Part shown: positions 20,626-31,566 of the stretch, piece by piece
How the letters are laid out: every line of letters begins with the position of its first letter
Position numbering within the stretch: position 1 is the stretch's first letter
Source: Selaginella moellendorffii
Taxonomy: Eukaryota; Streptophyta; Lycopodiopsida; Selaginellales; Selaginellaceae
Direction: 5' to 3'
DNA length: 64,000 bases
Assembly (NCBI RefSeq): GCF_000143415.4
Contig: NW_003314264.1
Span: 3,400,826-3,464,825, forward strand
Notes under the pieces: model-generated
The model's database searches: none
Told to the model about the DNA's origin: nothing
What the model saw: the letters and a program-made list of their open reading frames with translations, nothing else
Position numbers and translations under genes: made by a program

Positions 20626-22701
20626 ATGGAAGTTGTGATCGAATTTGGGAAGCACAAGGGCCAGAAGCTTGGAGAAATTCCTCTTGGCTATCTTCGCTGG
20701 GTATCGACTAAAATGGCGAACGAGAAGATCGGGAAGATCGCAATGGAAGCTCCCCGGCAGCGGCAGATCTCGACCCCATCGCGGGTGCCAGTAGAGCAAC
20801 AATCGCCAGCGCCAGGTGATCTCTTGATCTCGATCCCAGGTGATCAAGATCATGAAATCCAGCTGCGCCGCGGGCGTCATGTCCAAGAACGCACAGGGGT
20901 CGTCGAATTCGCGAGCGTGGATCTGTGCGTCTCTGCACTGCGAGGCTTCAGCGGCGGGATCGTCGAAGCCCGGGTTCTGGAGGAGCGCGTCATCTCCAGC
21001 GCTAGAGTGTTCGCAGCAAATCGCCGCTACTTGTCCAACCTCCTGCTGCTCGCCTATGGCAAATGCGGCGGGGGCGTGAGCGACGCAGTCCGGATCTTCA
21101 CGGCGATGAGCAGCAAGGATCACTACTCGTGGAACACCATGCTCAAGGTCTTTCTCGACAACCATCTCTGGCTGGAAGCGGAGAGGCTCTTCAACGAGAT
21201 GGCACCTGGAGTGGCCAACTGCATCGCTTGCACCGCGATGATCTCTCTGTATTCTTCGCAGGGGAGAGTGGCGGACGCTTGCGCAGCCTTCGATCGCATT
21301 CTTTCGCCGGACACGACTGCATGGAACGCCTTGATGGCGTGCTTCATGAGGAACGAGGTCTCCACTGATGCCCTCACTGCGTGTTTCGAGCGAATTCCCC
21401 ACAAGGATCAAGTATCATGGAACCTTCTCCTTGCAGGGCTGGGGAGAGCTGGGCATCTCGCATTCCAGAAGATGCCCGTGTGGGATTTGGTTGCCCTCAA
21501 CACTTTGGTCGAGAAGAGGGGAGCTGCCGGCGAGAGGGCGAGAGAAGAATCGTGTGATCTGCGTGCCAGCGAGAAGGACATCGTCTCCTGGGCTCTCCTC
21601 CTGCGCGAGTATGCCCACAATGGGCAGCTCGAGGAGCTCGGCACCTGCTTTTTCAAGATGCCGTGCCACAACGAGGTGGTGGCAACGCTGGTGCCATCCG
21701 CCTTTGGCAAGCAGGGATACGTGGAAGCGGCAAAGGCCGTGTTTGATCGAGTGCAGGGCTTTGGATCGTGGACCGCGCTCGTCACGGCAAATTCCCACGC
21801 TGGAGAGCTTGGCGAGGCGGAAAAGGTTTTCTACCTCATGCCAATGTGGGGCATAGAATCGTCTACTGCGATTATGTCCGTGTATGCAAGAAACGATGTG
21901 GTGGACAAGTGCGACTGGGTGTTTTCCGATCTCATGCAACACCGTGACGCCACCACCTGGACCGTGCTCATTGCCGCATATGCTCACTCAGGATATTATG
22001 TCTGCGCGCGTTCCGTTTTGGAGAGGATGCCGATGGCGGAGCTCACGAGCTGGAATGCAATGCTCAACTCGGAAAGAGAGGATCATCTAATGGAACTGTT
22101 CAACGAAATGCCGGAGCGCGACATAAACTCCTGGACTCTCATGGTGTCTGCATTTGCCAAGCGCAGGGACATGTCTACTGCGCTGAAGCTTCTGGATCTG
22201 TGCCCGGCGTGGGCAGCCAGCGTCTGGAACGCGGTGATTTCTGGATATGGACGCCATGCTTGCGTTGAAGAGGCAGTGGGGACGTTTTTCAAGATGCTAC
22301 TTGACGGTGTGGAGCCCGATTCCGTCACCTTCGTCTGTCTGTTGGGAGCGATGAGCTTTGCTGGAGATCTGGAGAAGGTGAGGGCATGGTTCCTGGTTCT
22401 GCGGGACTTTGATATTGAAGAGGAGAGGAGGCACTACTACTGTGTGATTGGTGCGCTTGCTCGAGCAGGCAGGGTGAGCGAAGCTGAAGAACTCCAGGAA
22501 GCCATGCCCTTCACTGCCGATACGGGCACCATGTTTGCTCTACTAAATGCGAGCAAGCTCGAGGGTGACCGTAAGGGTGCTTCGAAGGCAGCTCGGAAAG
22601 TGATGAGCCTGAAGTCAAGTAACACTGAAGTTGTCATGGCCAACATCTTGCTCAGTCACGCCAACAAAGGGCGCGTGACGTTCAGTTTTCGTGCTGGATG
22701 A
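20626..22701 (+). CDS. PPR protein with N-terminal ExoX-C/DUF3820-like module
   Basis: An intronless frame of 691 aa. Residues 5-30 read EFGKHKGQKLGEIPLGYLRW, a compact module that resembles the ExoX C-terminal/DUF3820 motif rather than PPR sequence. The same module starts the DYW PPR at 41017-43683. A linker of about 70 residues follows. The PPR array then runs from VDLCVSALRGFSGGIVEARV, including YLSNLLLLAYGKCGGGVSDA, DHYSWNTMLKVFLDNHLW and DTTAWNALMACFMRNEV. The C-terminal part has an E-like region (HYYCVIGALARAGRVSEAEE) but ends at RVTFSFRAG, so E+ and DYW are missing and the end looks degenerate compared with its paralogue. It probably binds organelle RNA; the role of the N-terminal module is unknown. 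Confidence 0.88.
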   Translation: MEVVIEFGKHKGQKLGEIPLGYLRWVSTKMANEKIGKIAMEAPRQRQISTPSRVPVEQQSPAPGDLLISIPGDQDHEIQLRRGRHVQERTGVVEFASVDLCVSALRGFSGGIVEARVLEERVISSARVFAANRRYLSNLLLLAYGKCGGGVSDAVRIFTAMSSKDHYSWNTMLKVFLDNHLWLEAERLFNEMAPGVANCIACTAMISLYSSQGRVADACAAFDRILSPDTTAWNALMACFMRNEVSTDALTACFERIPHKDQVSWNLLLAGLGRAGHLAFQKMPVWDLVALNTLVEKRGAAGERAREESCDLRASEKDIVSWALLLREYAHNGQLEELGTCFFKMPCHNEVVATLVPSAFGKQGYVEAAKAVFDRVQGFGSWTALVTANSHAGELGEAEKVFYLMPMWGIESSTAIMSVYARNDVVDKCDWVFSDLMQHRDATTWTVLIAAYAHSGYYVCARSVLERMPMAELTSWNAMLNSEREDHLMELFNEMPERDINSWTLMVSAFAKRRDMSTALKLLDLCPAWAASVWNAVISGYGRHACVEEAVGTFFKMLLDGVEPDSVTFVCLLGAMSFAGDLEKVRAWFLVLRDFDIEEERRHYYCVIGALARAGRVSEAEELQEAMPFTADTGTMFALLNASKLEGDRKGASKAARKVMSLKSSNTEVVMANILLSHANKGRVTFSFRAG

Positions 22702-23286
22702 TTAGGAGAGGCACTAAAAATTCTGATAAGTTGAGTATATGATGCAAATTTTGCGTGGTTGAGAGTGTCGGGAGTCAAAATTTTGCGAGGGTCCAGAGTC
22801 AAAAATGATGCTGCTGTGAAACTTGGGTTGCCACTCTTGGCTGTCTATTCCCTGCTGAGAATTGAGATGCTGATACCAATCTCACTTTCGAAAGCTGTTG
22901 CAAAAATTGTGCAGCTTCGACCTGGCTGTGTCTTTGTGAAGAATGGAGCTAATCTGGAGTTAGGAGCTGGTTTCAAGCTACAAAATGCTATCTCGGCTGT
23001 CAGGAAAGTCGTGGAAAAATTCGTTAAATGAGGCTGAGAACCTCGCCAACTTCGTAGAATATTATCCCGCATTACTAAAATGTTGCATACAACTTCTTGG
23101 AATAAGAAAAATAAAGAGATCAGTCGTATTTCCACCGGATGACGAGTTGCAAGACGTAAGTTCCGTCCTTGCGATTTGCAAGCACTTGTCGAGCTTCTGC
23201 TGATGGCACCACTGGGATTCTTCTCAGGGAGTACAGGGAGATAGCTAGAACGCACTGCCTCTGACCAAGAACGCGAGAACCATGAT
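22702..23286. other. Intergenic, no gene seen
   Basis: The 585 bp between two convergent genes include a 90-codon open stretch (22759-23031, plus strand) without recognisable domains, codon bias or start context. I do not call it a gene. Confidence 0.5.
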
Positions 23287-24324
23287 CTACCTCTTAACCC
23301 ACTGAAATCCCTTGCGAGCCTTTGCTCGTCCCGGCTTCTTTCTCTCCACGATTCTTGGATCCCTGGTAAGATAGCCACCTGCGATTGCCAGAAAGATCAA
23401 AACAATCGCAACTCAAAGCAAAAGATTTTTACCTCGTCGTAGGGGAAGCCGGAGAGACGGATCAAAAAGCTGGATTGCTCGGCTGATGCCATGCCTCACA
23501 GCCCCTGCCTGCCCTGAATTCCAAGAAGAGAAGCAAATCAGTTCTTGCGAAGAATGTGACACGAAGAAACCAAGAGAAAATCCAGACCTGAGAGACCACC
23601 ACCTCTCACGAGTGCTTTCACGTCAAACTTTCCCAGCGTGTTCGTCACGCAGAATGGCTCCAGTATGTGGACGCGATGATCCAGCTGCCTGAAGTAGAGA
23701 TCGTGGCTCATCTTGTTCACCATGATGTTGCCACTCCCCTCCGAGAGCCACACACTGGCCTGGCTCGTCTTCCTCCCGCCTCGAGCATACGATCGCCCTT
23801 GATCGTCCACCACTCTCACTCTCGAGTCGGCCAACTTCTTGAGTCTCTGCATCTCAGCCACTCGCCGCTTCTCCTTGAGGCGCATCTTGATCTCGTCCGG
23901 TGACAGCTCCTCCAGGATCGGTCGCTGCTCGTCGGGGAAATCCTCCGACTTGAACCAGCTGCTTAGCTCCGCGTCGGTCAGAGACAAAGCCCCAAAGAGC
24001 TCTCCAAATGTGGGCTCTTTCTTCCCTGCACGATTGCATCCACTATCGATAAGAAATTCGATTAAGACGAACAAAAGAGAAATTCGACTCCCCAGAAGAA
24101 AGAAGAACGCGAACCCTTTCTAGGCTAGGAGACTCACCTCGCTTGGATTCCTGGGCCCTCCGGATGGTGTCCGTCTTGACATCCTGGATGATATCATCCA
24201 GCATCTCAATCTGGGCGTCGCGCTCCTCTTTCCCAGCATTGGCATCACTAGGCCGATCGCAGAAGTGCCGACATCCGGAGGAAAGCCGCCAGCGTCCATG
24301 CCTCCTCAGTGCCAGTCGCAGCAT
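23287..24324 (-). CDS. Mitochondrial small-subunit ribosomal protein S9 (uS9m)
   Basis: Four exons (24324-24138, 24025-23588, 23513-23433, 23378-23287) join in frame to 265 aa. The N-terminus [20 protein letters not shown] is Arg/Leu-rich with no acidic residue, as expected for a mitochondrial presequence. Residues 25-130 form the charged plant-type extension. The S9 domain follows: [54 protein letters not shown], and the C-terminal [20 protein letters not shown] ending in GFQWVKR, whose basic tail reaches the decoding site of the ribosome. The gene is complete with regular junctions. Confidence 0.93.
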
Positions 24325-24529
24325 TAAACCCTAGAGTTGCCTCAACAATGTAAGCATCTATTAGTCGAGGTAAAAGAGCCCGAAAGCTCGTGCACAACCT
24401 CGCTTTTTGTAAATGCCTGTAGAGCAAGTAGAATCGGTTAAAGTTTTCTTTTTTCCTGCCAAAATTCCTGATTTTGTGAAAGTCTTGCGGAAGAACCCTT
24501 AAAAAGTTGACAAACGATGGGGTTAGAGC

Positions 24530-24995
24530 TTGCAAAATTATCCACCTTTAGAAAGGAAATGATTCGCCATCGAAGGCGAGCAAAACGTCGACCTTCTGTC
24601 AGAGGGTACATCTTGCTCACAAGAACACTGGTTTTTTCGAATCATCTTCAAGCTGCTTGTTTTCAGTTGTTTAGGCTTTTCATCTTTGTCTTTTCATCCC
24701 GTGCCACTCATCAAGCATTCTTTATGGTGTGCTAAACAATTTCAGCTTCTTTGCTTCAGCGTTGGAAAAGCCAAACCACTGTTTCTTGGATTAACAGCAG
24801 CTATAAGATGAAATCCACCATGGATGTACTGCACGGTCTCAACTCGCATCTAGTCACACGAATATTATTGTCACCTAGAATGAGTTAAGCAACGGGTGGA
24901 GGAAATGTAACATTTTTCTTACCTCAAGGATAACGTCCGCAACCACCCCGTGTGCATTGGTAAGGATTCTCCTGTAAGAGATCGCAAATCCTGGA
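24530..24995 (-). pseudogene. Decayed copy of the Deg protease gene at 31567-33636
   Basis: On the minus strand, segments match the intact Deg gene in order. Near 24950-24995 it encodes [19 protein letters not shown] (intact gene: [20 protein letters not shown]). Near 24790-24890 it matches the exon with CVTRG...YIHGG...[10 protein letters not shown], but the catalytic serine context now reads NPRNSGL. Near 24530-24660 it matches ENKQL...[16 protein letters not shown] and continues into a counterpart of the following intron (tttcctttctaa...). Retained intron sequence shows it arose by DNA duplication, not retroposition. Large internal deletions and stop codons rule out function. Confidence 0.82.
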
Positions 24996-25009
24996 GAAGG
25001 AAAAAAGAC

Positions 25010-26089
25010 AAAAAGAGTTCAACTCAGAAGAATCGAAGCAAGGTAGGGTTGGATATTATGAAAATCTTGACAACACTGCTGATTAAGTCCTAAGGTCCTC
25101 CAGAAAAATGTGGCAAATGAATTTTAAGAGATAAACTGGTATGCAACTGCAAATCTATATAAAACATTATATAAATTATTGACCATATTAATTGATAAAA
25201 ATGGCATAGTTATGGATTAAATAATCATAATAGAATAAATATTCTAATTATTGAAAAATAATTAAAAAATTTCATGATACCAAATATAACAACGCTTTAA
25301 ATATCACTTCTATTATAAACTATAAAAGGAAAAAAAATCAATTGATATTAATATATTGTATTCATAATTTATTAAGATGGTTTTTCATTAAAAAAACTAG
25401 GTCTAATACCATATACTATTATTAGTATAGTGGAATTTTAGTCTATATGAAAATGGTTTCAATCTAGACCATTTGTTCTTGTATATATTGTAAGGTTTTT
25501 GGGTTAATTATATATACACATTTTTTTATTTCATAGACTCACGTAAATGTTCTCTAAGGAGTGATTGGATTTATACTTTTTATTTAAATTTAACGTTGCA
25601 TTCTCTAAATCTTTTTTTCTTTTGTAGTTTTCTCATTCCTTAATTTTTGTTTTTGTTTTAATTAAATTTATCTTCTTGATTGAGGCCTGTGAGTCTCAAA
25701 AGGTTAATTGTGTATCCAAAAGCTTTGTCATAGGTTTTAAAATTTTGTATCACTTGTTGATAATTTGTTGTTCTAGCATTTACATTCTTAATATCACATT
25801 AAAAACAATTATACTTACTTTGTAAAGACTAATTCTGCAGTTACTATTTATGGCTGGTGGTGCTTTTAATCTTCATTCAACACTTACTATGATTCTTCTA
25901 TTTTAGGCAGATATATAGATCATTATGTGATTAAGAATTTATTTAGGTTTTTATATTGGTGAAGATCCAACATAATGTTGTCTGGTATATGCATATATTA
26001 AGCTCATGATATGTTGTAGAAAGTAAAAACTTGTAGAAGTCTTTCTGTTAATCAAAAATCCAATTTAATATCATTCAGTAAATATATAT
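25010..26089. other. AT-rich intergenic DNA, no gene seen
   Basis: Very AT-rich sequence with many short A and T runs. No coding frame, RNA gene or sharp repeat boundary could be recognised. Confidence 0.5.
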
Positions 26090-26560
26090 TATAAGTAGCC
26101 AAAGAGAACAACTAGAGAAACAATCTATAAAAGTTTAAATATAGAAGGAAAAAGGCCCATAAATAAAAATGCACCTTTTTTTCAAATTAATTAAGGGTAT
26201 TGAGATATTTAGGGTTAAGTGTTCTCATACTAAGCTAGACAACCTTCTGAGAAGTCTAAATTTATAAACTTACATTTGATATTAAAGGGGTATCAAATGT
26301 AACTCTATTAATTTGCTAGGGGAATCACCATATATTGAGATTGACATTTAATGGTTTAATTTGGTCCTGCTAGGCTTGATTCGAGGGGTAAGGTGTAAAG
26401 AGAGTGTAACTCTCAACTTCCATTTATAAGAACGTGAATTTATTTACAAGGAAGTATAGTGGATTAAGCAATGAAAGAAAACAACTCAAGAAGCAATTTA
26501 TAAGTGTTCAAATATAAAGGGGAAATGACCTATGAACAAAAATTACACTTCCATTTCCAA
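26090..26560 (+). mobile_element. Decayed Cassandra-like TRIM, plus orientation
   Basis: The order of parts repeats that of the complete element at 4751-5296, on the opposite strand. The 5' LTR is about 26090-26274, starting ataagtagccaaagagaac, with tgagatatttagggttaag inside, and ending cttaca. Next comes a degenerate primer binding site TTTGATATTAAAG at 26275-26287. The internal stretch includes ttgctaggggaatcaccat and gattcgaggggtaaggtg. A truncated 3' LTR starts at about 26465 (taagcaatgaaagaaaac) and fades after 26550. The 5S-like part is eroded (acaaccttctgagaagtct). Most differences are G/C to A/T, as expected of methylated, silenced DNA. It forms the left end of dispersed repeat copy B. 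Confidence 0.72.
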
Positions 26561-28100
26561 GCTTATAATATGTTATAAAGGATGGTGAGAGTGTGAGACA
26601 TAAACCCCCTAAATCCCAAAGTAGAACCAAAAAAGTGCAATATGATAGTGGTTAAAGTGGAAGTTTAATAAGTGTAACGTGTTTGGACTAAAAGTTTCAA
26701 TTTGGAAAGTTAAGAGTGGGAGTAGAACCCCGAACAAAGTGCTTGAGGAATGAACACAAAACAATCAATGAATGAATCTCTAAAAAGGGACCCAAAATAC
26801 CTAAGATGGATCTGAGATAAAGTTCAAGATATAGTTTGATATAGACCCAAGATGGAGTCTGAGATGAACCTAAAATGGAGTTCGAAATGGATTTGAGATG
26901 GACCCAAAATGGAGTTCGAGATGATATCTGAGATGGACTCAAAATGGAATTTGAGATAGAGTCCAATATAGACCCGAAATGGTAGACCCAAGATAGTAGA
27001 CTTGAGATGGAGTCTAAAATGGACCCAAGATAGAGTTCGAGGTCGAGTTCGAGACTGAGATTAAGACCAAGTCTAAGTCCAAGTCTGAGTTTGAGTCCAA
27101 TTCCAAGTCCGAGTCTGAGTTTAAGGGTGAAAGCACAAAGCAATCATATCCTAAACCTTAGGGGGTTTGGTGAGCTCTAAAAGTGTAATAGGGGGAGGAC
27201 TTTAGTGGAATTAATTTGGTTAGGAAAAGCTAATATGACCAAGGAATGCTATACTTATGTGGTGGGTGATAAGATAACTATTGAGGAATTCAAAGTTAAA
27301 GTGAACACAGATAGACAAATAGGATAATTTGGTGAAATGTTCATTAGTTGCCCCGGGAGATCAAATAATCAATGCTCCCAATCCAAGTGTGGGTGGCACT
27401 ACTTACTTGGATACCTGATATAGTTTATCAAAACCTCACCCTAACCACATGGTTAAGGCACCCAAAGCTAGAAGGTGGAAAGAGTACCCATAAGGCTTGT
27501 GTTGGGCTATAGTGTTTCCAGAATGTGAAAAAGAAGAAGAGTAGTCCTCTTATGTAGTGATCAAGGATATAGTCATGTGGTAAGAAAGCCCTAGAAATTA
27601 ATAAGACTTAGTGGTTGGGCCTTCAAACCTTAACTTAATGGTAGTGTTAGCAAGTATGGTTATGAATAAAAAGGGATTTAGTGGGGATCAAAGACAAGAT
27701 ATTGGGGAAGAGTGTTCTTATATATTCGGGCATTCTAAGGATCTTAAAGTGTGGTCATGAGATGACCATTCATGGATGAATGGTTTAATTTGTGGGAGAG
27801 AAGACATATAAATGCTTACCTTTTGCACTTAGTCTAAGTGCTCCACATGTTTGATCCCAACAAACACCCAAATGCATCATTAACATATTAGTCTACCCAT
27901 GAAATGAGAAAAAGGTGAATAGATATAGTTTAAATGTAACGGCATAAATACCATATACAGGACTAATATGTCCCCAAATCAGGAATATAATTTACAAAGG
28001 TTGTTAATAAGACTCTTTCAAGTGTGTGGTTAAGTGACTAAAGTAAAATAAAAAATTTAATTATTTACAGAGAGTTAATTGTAATTTCTTATTTGTTTGA
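26561..28100 (+). repeat. Dispersed non-coding repeat, copy B
   Basis: Collinear with 3900-6170 apart from two differences. First, the TRIM found at 4751-5296 in copy A is absent: the sequence around 27425-27470 runs directly from tagtttatcaaaacc to ggttaaggcacccaaag. Second, a stretch at about 27811-27905 is inverted relative to copy A (5735-5840). The degenerate agatggagtc minisatellite lies at about 26800-27120. There is no coding capacity; the long open stretch on the minus strand across the minisatellite is an artefact of its periodicity. Confidence 0.65.
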
Positions 28101-29825
28101 GTTAGTAGCATTTGATTTGATAGAGCCTTTTATATAGTCAATTTCTAGTAATAAGTATATCATTATTGCTTTTAATTACTTGAGTTATCAAGTGAAATTT
28201 AGTGTTTTTACTAGTGCATCTACAATAACGATTAAATACTTCTTCCTTAATCAAATAGTGTTTTGATATCTTTGTTAAGAGTGAATGCTTTCCAATAATA
28301 ATCTTGCATTTATCATCCAGAAATGGATGGTTCAGGGGAATGGCTCTTTAGAACTTTCAAAACGATGATAGAAAAATATATGAACTTTTAGCATTTAGAT
28401 TGAGATGGTTATTTATTATATCTTTAATACATATATATCATATAGGTGTAAAATTCTATTAGTGTTTACCATATAAATTCTTATATAATCATGATTTATA
28501 TTCCTATTGGAGTTAAGTTTACATTCACAATTATTATAAACTGTTGATAATAAGTTCTAGAGTTAATATTTAATAAACATTCTTCTATTAATTTAAGTGG
28601 AGTTTATTGAGCACTTAGGCCATGTACAAGTAAGACAACAATGGCACTATAACTCTCATCATCATTCATATATAAAGTATAAAGTGGATGACTTAGTATT
28701 AATTTATTTTCCCAATTATAGAAAAATATATGATTTATCTAAAAGGGTCTTTACCTACTGAAAGGGACTATATCAAGTGTTGTAGCATTTGGCTATAACT
28801 TTATGAAATTTAACACAACATTTAACAACTCAATTCTCCAAAAATTATGTATATGTTGCAATTCAAGTGTTTTGTATAAAGGGATTAGAAACAAATTACA
28901 CCACCTACAAATCTATTAGTGCCTTTTCTTAATGTTTTTTTAAATCCTAAACTTTCAATTAAATTAGTCTTAATTGATTTCTATTCTTCAAAGAGGAAGG
29001 GATGATAATTGCTATTCTTCAAAGAAGAAGAGATGATATAAAGTTTATATATACAACTATGATGCTTTATACTATTATTAGTATAGTGAGAATTTAGTTG
29101 GTTTCAAGTTGGACCATTTTTTATATAAGTTATGGTTTTGAATATGCATATTTTTATATTTCATGCACTTTAATTTTTATATTATTTTATAATTTAAAAA
29201 TTCTTAAAAGTTTGGAATAATTTACATTATATTGAAAGAAAAAATATTATAAAATTAGGTTTTACATTCTATTAACTATTAAATATTATGGAAATAAAAA
29301 TATAATTTTAAAAAAAATACCAATTCTTAATAATTTATTTTAGGTATTCCAATAATTGGTAATTTAAGAGAAACATTTTGTTCTTTTATATGATAAAAAT
29401 GAGAAAATTTGCTCTTTTTAATGTAATTTTTTATGTTACAGTGTTTATAAAGCAATATGTTCAAAAATATCAAAAATAGTTTTTTCTCAGCAAATTGCTT
29501 AAAAAAAGTTATAGTATTGACATAGGTAATTTCATTATAAAATTCTTTGCCCCATTTTTATGATAGTTTTATTTGTCATGTATATATAAATAAAAGAAAA
29601 TAAATAATCTATATAATTTTTGGAAAGTTTTTATTATTATTGTAAAACCTATAAATTAGTTTAAAGCATTTCTAATTCAATAAAATAATGCCCATCAAGG
29701 CTTTTAACTGGTTTGATGTTTGATGTTACTATTAATGTATGTATATTCTTTTAATTTTGGCTTAAAAATCTTATTAAAATAAAATAAAAATTCTTATTAA
29801 CAATTGATATCAAACAAAAATTCGT
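28101..29825. other. AT-rich intergenic DNA, no gene seen
   Basis: About 1.7 kb of highly AT-rich sequence. A duplicated phrase near 29000 (ctattcttcaaagaggaag / ctattcttcaaagaagaag, about 30 bp apart) is the only local repeat noticed. No gene is supported. Confidence 0.5.
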
Positions 29826-31514
29826 TTAACCAACGCAAAGATTTGAGAATACAACATACGAGGCAGGATTATCATCGTGCTCTTGTTCTAGTGAAACCCT
29901 TATCATCTCCCCTTGAACTCTACAAGCGCCAGCCACACTTCTCCAGCTCACAGCATCGGGCTCAAATGGCATGCCGTGGAAGAGCTCCTCGGCACGCTCC
30001 AGCTGCCCGGCCCGAGCCAGGACATCGATCACGATCATGTAGAGCTCGGGAGTGAGAAAGATTCCATCGTAGTCACTAGCTATGGTCGCAAAACAGTGAC
30101 ATGCTACTTCCACCATGCCTGCGTGACTACACGCACATAGAACACTGACAAAGGTCGAATCTATGGGAGAAATCCCGTCGAGGATCATCAACGCAAACAG
30201 CCACAGCGTGTCGAGAGCTCCACCGCTTGCGGCATGAGCAGCGATCAGGGCATTCCACGAGACGGCATCACGATGGAGGTCGTGGACGAAGAAGAGATCT
30301 CTCGCCACCTCCAGCTTCCCACATTTCGCATACATATCAAGAACGGCGGTTCTCATCGACAGATCGGTGTCGAGTTTCTGTTCCACGATCTCTTCGTGGA
30401 TGATTCTTCCCACGGATAGCGATGGAATGCTCGCGCAGGAGTTGAGAGCTGCGAGAATCGCTATGTGGTCGATCCTAACACCCTCGAGATCCATCGCGAG
30501 AAACAGCCAGAGAGCTTGCTCGTGATGCCCGTTCCGGGCATAAGCGTGGATCATTGCAGTCCAGCCCACTGGATCATTGGATTGAAATGAGCAAAAGAAC
30601 TCCCGCGCTTTCTCAAGATTTCCATTGTCGGAGTAGCCTCCCAGCATAACAGTGCACGAAACATCGTCTTGCTCGGGCATTCTATCGAATATCCTCCTCG
30701 CCATAGCCACATTTCCGTTCCTGGCGTAGGCTTGGAGCATCCCAGTCCAGGACACGATATCTCTCCGCGGGATCTCATCGAACAGAGCTTTCGATTCCTC
30801 GATCCGGCCCTGGCGTCCCAGTTCCTGGAACAAATCCATCCATGCCAGTGCATCCCTTTGGGGGATTCTGCGGAAGAGCTCCTTCGCTTGCTCGAGCTTA
30901 CCCTCTTTGGTCAACCCAGCCAGCACCGTGTTCCACGACACGAAATCTCGCCCTGCCATCTCGCCAAGCAGCAAATCCATTGCGATCGAGGCGTGGCCGT
31001 GCTGCGCATACGCCGAGATAACAGTATTGAGCGAAATCACATCAGGTTTCTCGATCCTGGCGAAGATCTTTGCAGCGCTCTCGACATGCCCTCGCTGGGC
31101 ATACGCAGCGAGCATGATATTCCAAGAAACGTTGTCGCGATCCGGGATCTGGTCGAAGCAGTGCCTGGCTTGGACGAGATCGTTGCTTTGGACAAATGCC
31201 CGGATCATCGTGTTCCACGAAACCACATTTCGATGTGGCATTCGATCAAAGGCCTCCTCTCCTCTGCGACAGTGCCCTCTCTGGGCATTTGCCGTGACCA
31301 TAATATTCCAGGAGTAAATATTTCGCTGGGAGATGCGATCGAAGGCGAGTCGAGCTTGATCCAGGCAGCCGCACTGCGCATACATGGCGACGAGGAGATT
31401 CCCAATGAGAGTATTGCGATCGGCGCCATCTCTCTTAAGCTGCGAGTGGAGGCGCTTGCCCTCGAGCAATGCCCTGCTAGCAGCATACTGGCGAACAAGA
31501 GAGGCGGCATTCAT
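29826..31514 (-). CDS. PPR protein, PLS-E type, no DYW domain
   Basis: An intronless frame of 562 aa. It opens with NAASLVRQYAASRALLEGKR, followed by a long array dominated by 31-residue S-type motifs: NLLVAMYAQCGCLDQARLAF, NIYSWNIMVTANAQRGHC, NVVSWNTMIRAFVQSNDL, DIVSWTGMLQAYARNGNVAM. Near the end are L and P motifs (MRTAVLDMYAKCGKLEVARD) and an E-like domain (YMIVIDVLARAGQLERAEEL, WRSVAGACRVQGE), stopping at SYVVFSNLCVG without E+ or DYW. It is an organelle RNA-binding factor by family. It is divergent from the Deg protease gene with only 52 bp between start codons. Confidence 0.9.
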   Translation of the reverse strand: MNAASLVRQYAASRALLEGKRLHSQLKRDGADRNTLIGNLLVAMYAQCGCLDQARLAFDRISQRNIYSWNIMVTANAQRGHCRRGEEAFDRMPHRNVVSWNTMIRAFVQSNDLVQARHCFDQIPDRDNVSWNIMLAAYAQRGHVESAAKIFARIEKPDVISLNTVISAYAQHGHASIAMDLLLGEMAGRDFVSWNTVLAGLTKEGKLEQAKELFRRIPQRDALAWMDLFQELGRQGRIEESKALFDEIPRRDIVSWTGMLQAYARNGNVAMARRIFDRMPEQDDVSCTVMLGGYSDNGNLEKAREFFCSFQSNDPVGWTAMIHAYARNGHHEQALWLFLAMDLEGVRIDHIAILAALNSCASIPSLSVGRIIHEEIVEQKLDTDLSMRTAVLDMYAKCGKLEVARDLFFVHDLHRDAVSWNALIAAHAASGGALDTLWLFALMILDGISPIDSTFVSVLCACSHAGMVEVACHCFATIASDYDGIFLTPELYMIVIDVLARAGQLERAEELFHGMPFEPDAVSWRSVAGACRVQGEMIRVSLEQEHDDNPASYVVFSNLCVG

Positions 31515-31566
31515 TAATCGCCATTAGGGTTTAGGGTTTATTCGATGGCGATCTAGCGAGATCACA
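31515..31566. promoter_or_regulatory. 52-bp bidirectional gap with double telo-box
   Basis: Between the divergent PPR and Deg start codons lies a tandem telo-box-like motif (attagggtttagggttta, 31523-31540). Transcription start sites must lie inside the opposite gene's 5' region or very close to the start codons. Confidence 0.6.

Noticed and set aside
20572-21411. 279-codon minus-strand frame opposite the PPR gene at 20626
   Set aside because: Shadow of the PPR frame; no recognisable domain.
22759-23031. 90-codon plus-strand frame after the PPR gene at 20626
   Set aside because: No recognisable domain and not in frame with the PPR; not supported as a gene.
26697-27143. 148-codon open frame rich in Leu, Gly and Ser repeats
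   Set aside because: It follows the periodicity of the agatggagtc minisatellite inside a non-coding repeat; no conserved domain.
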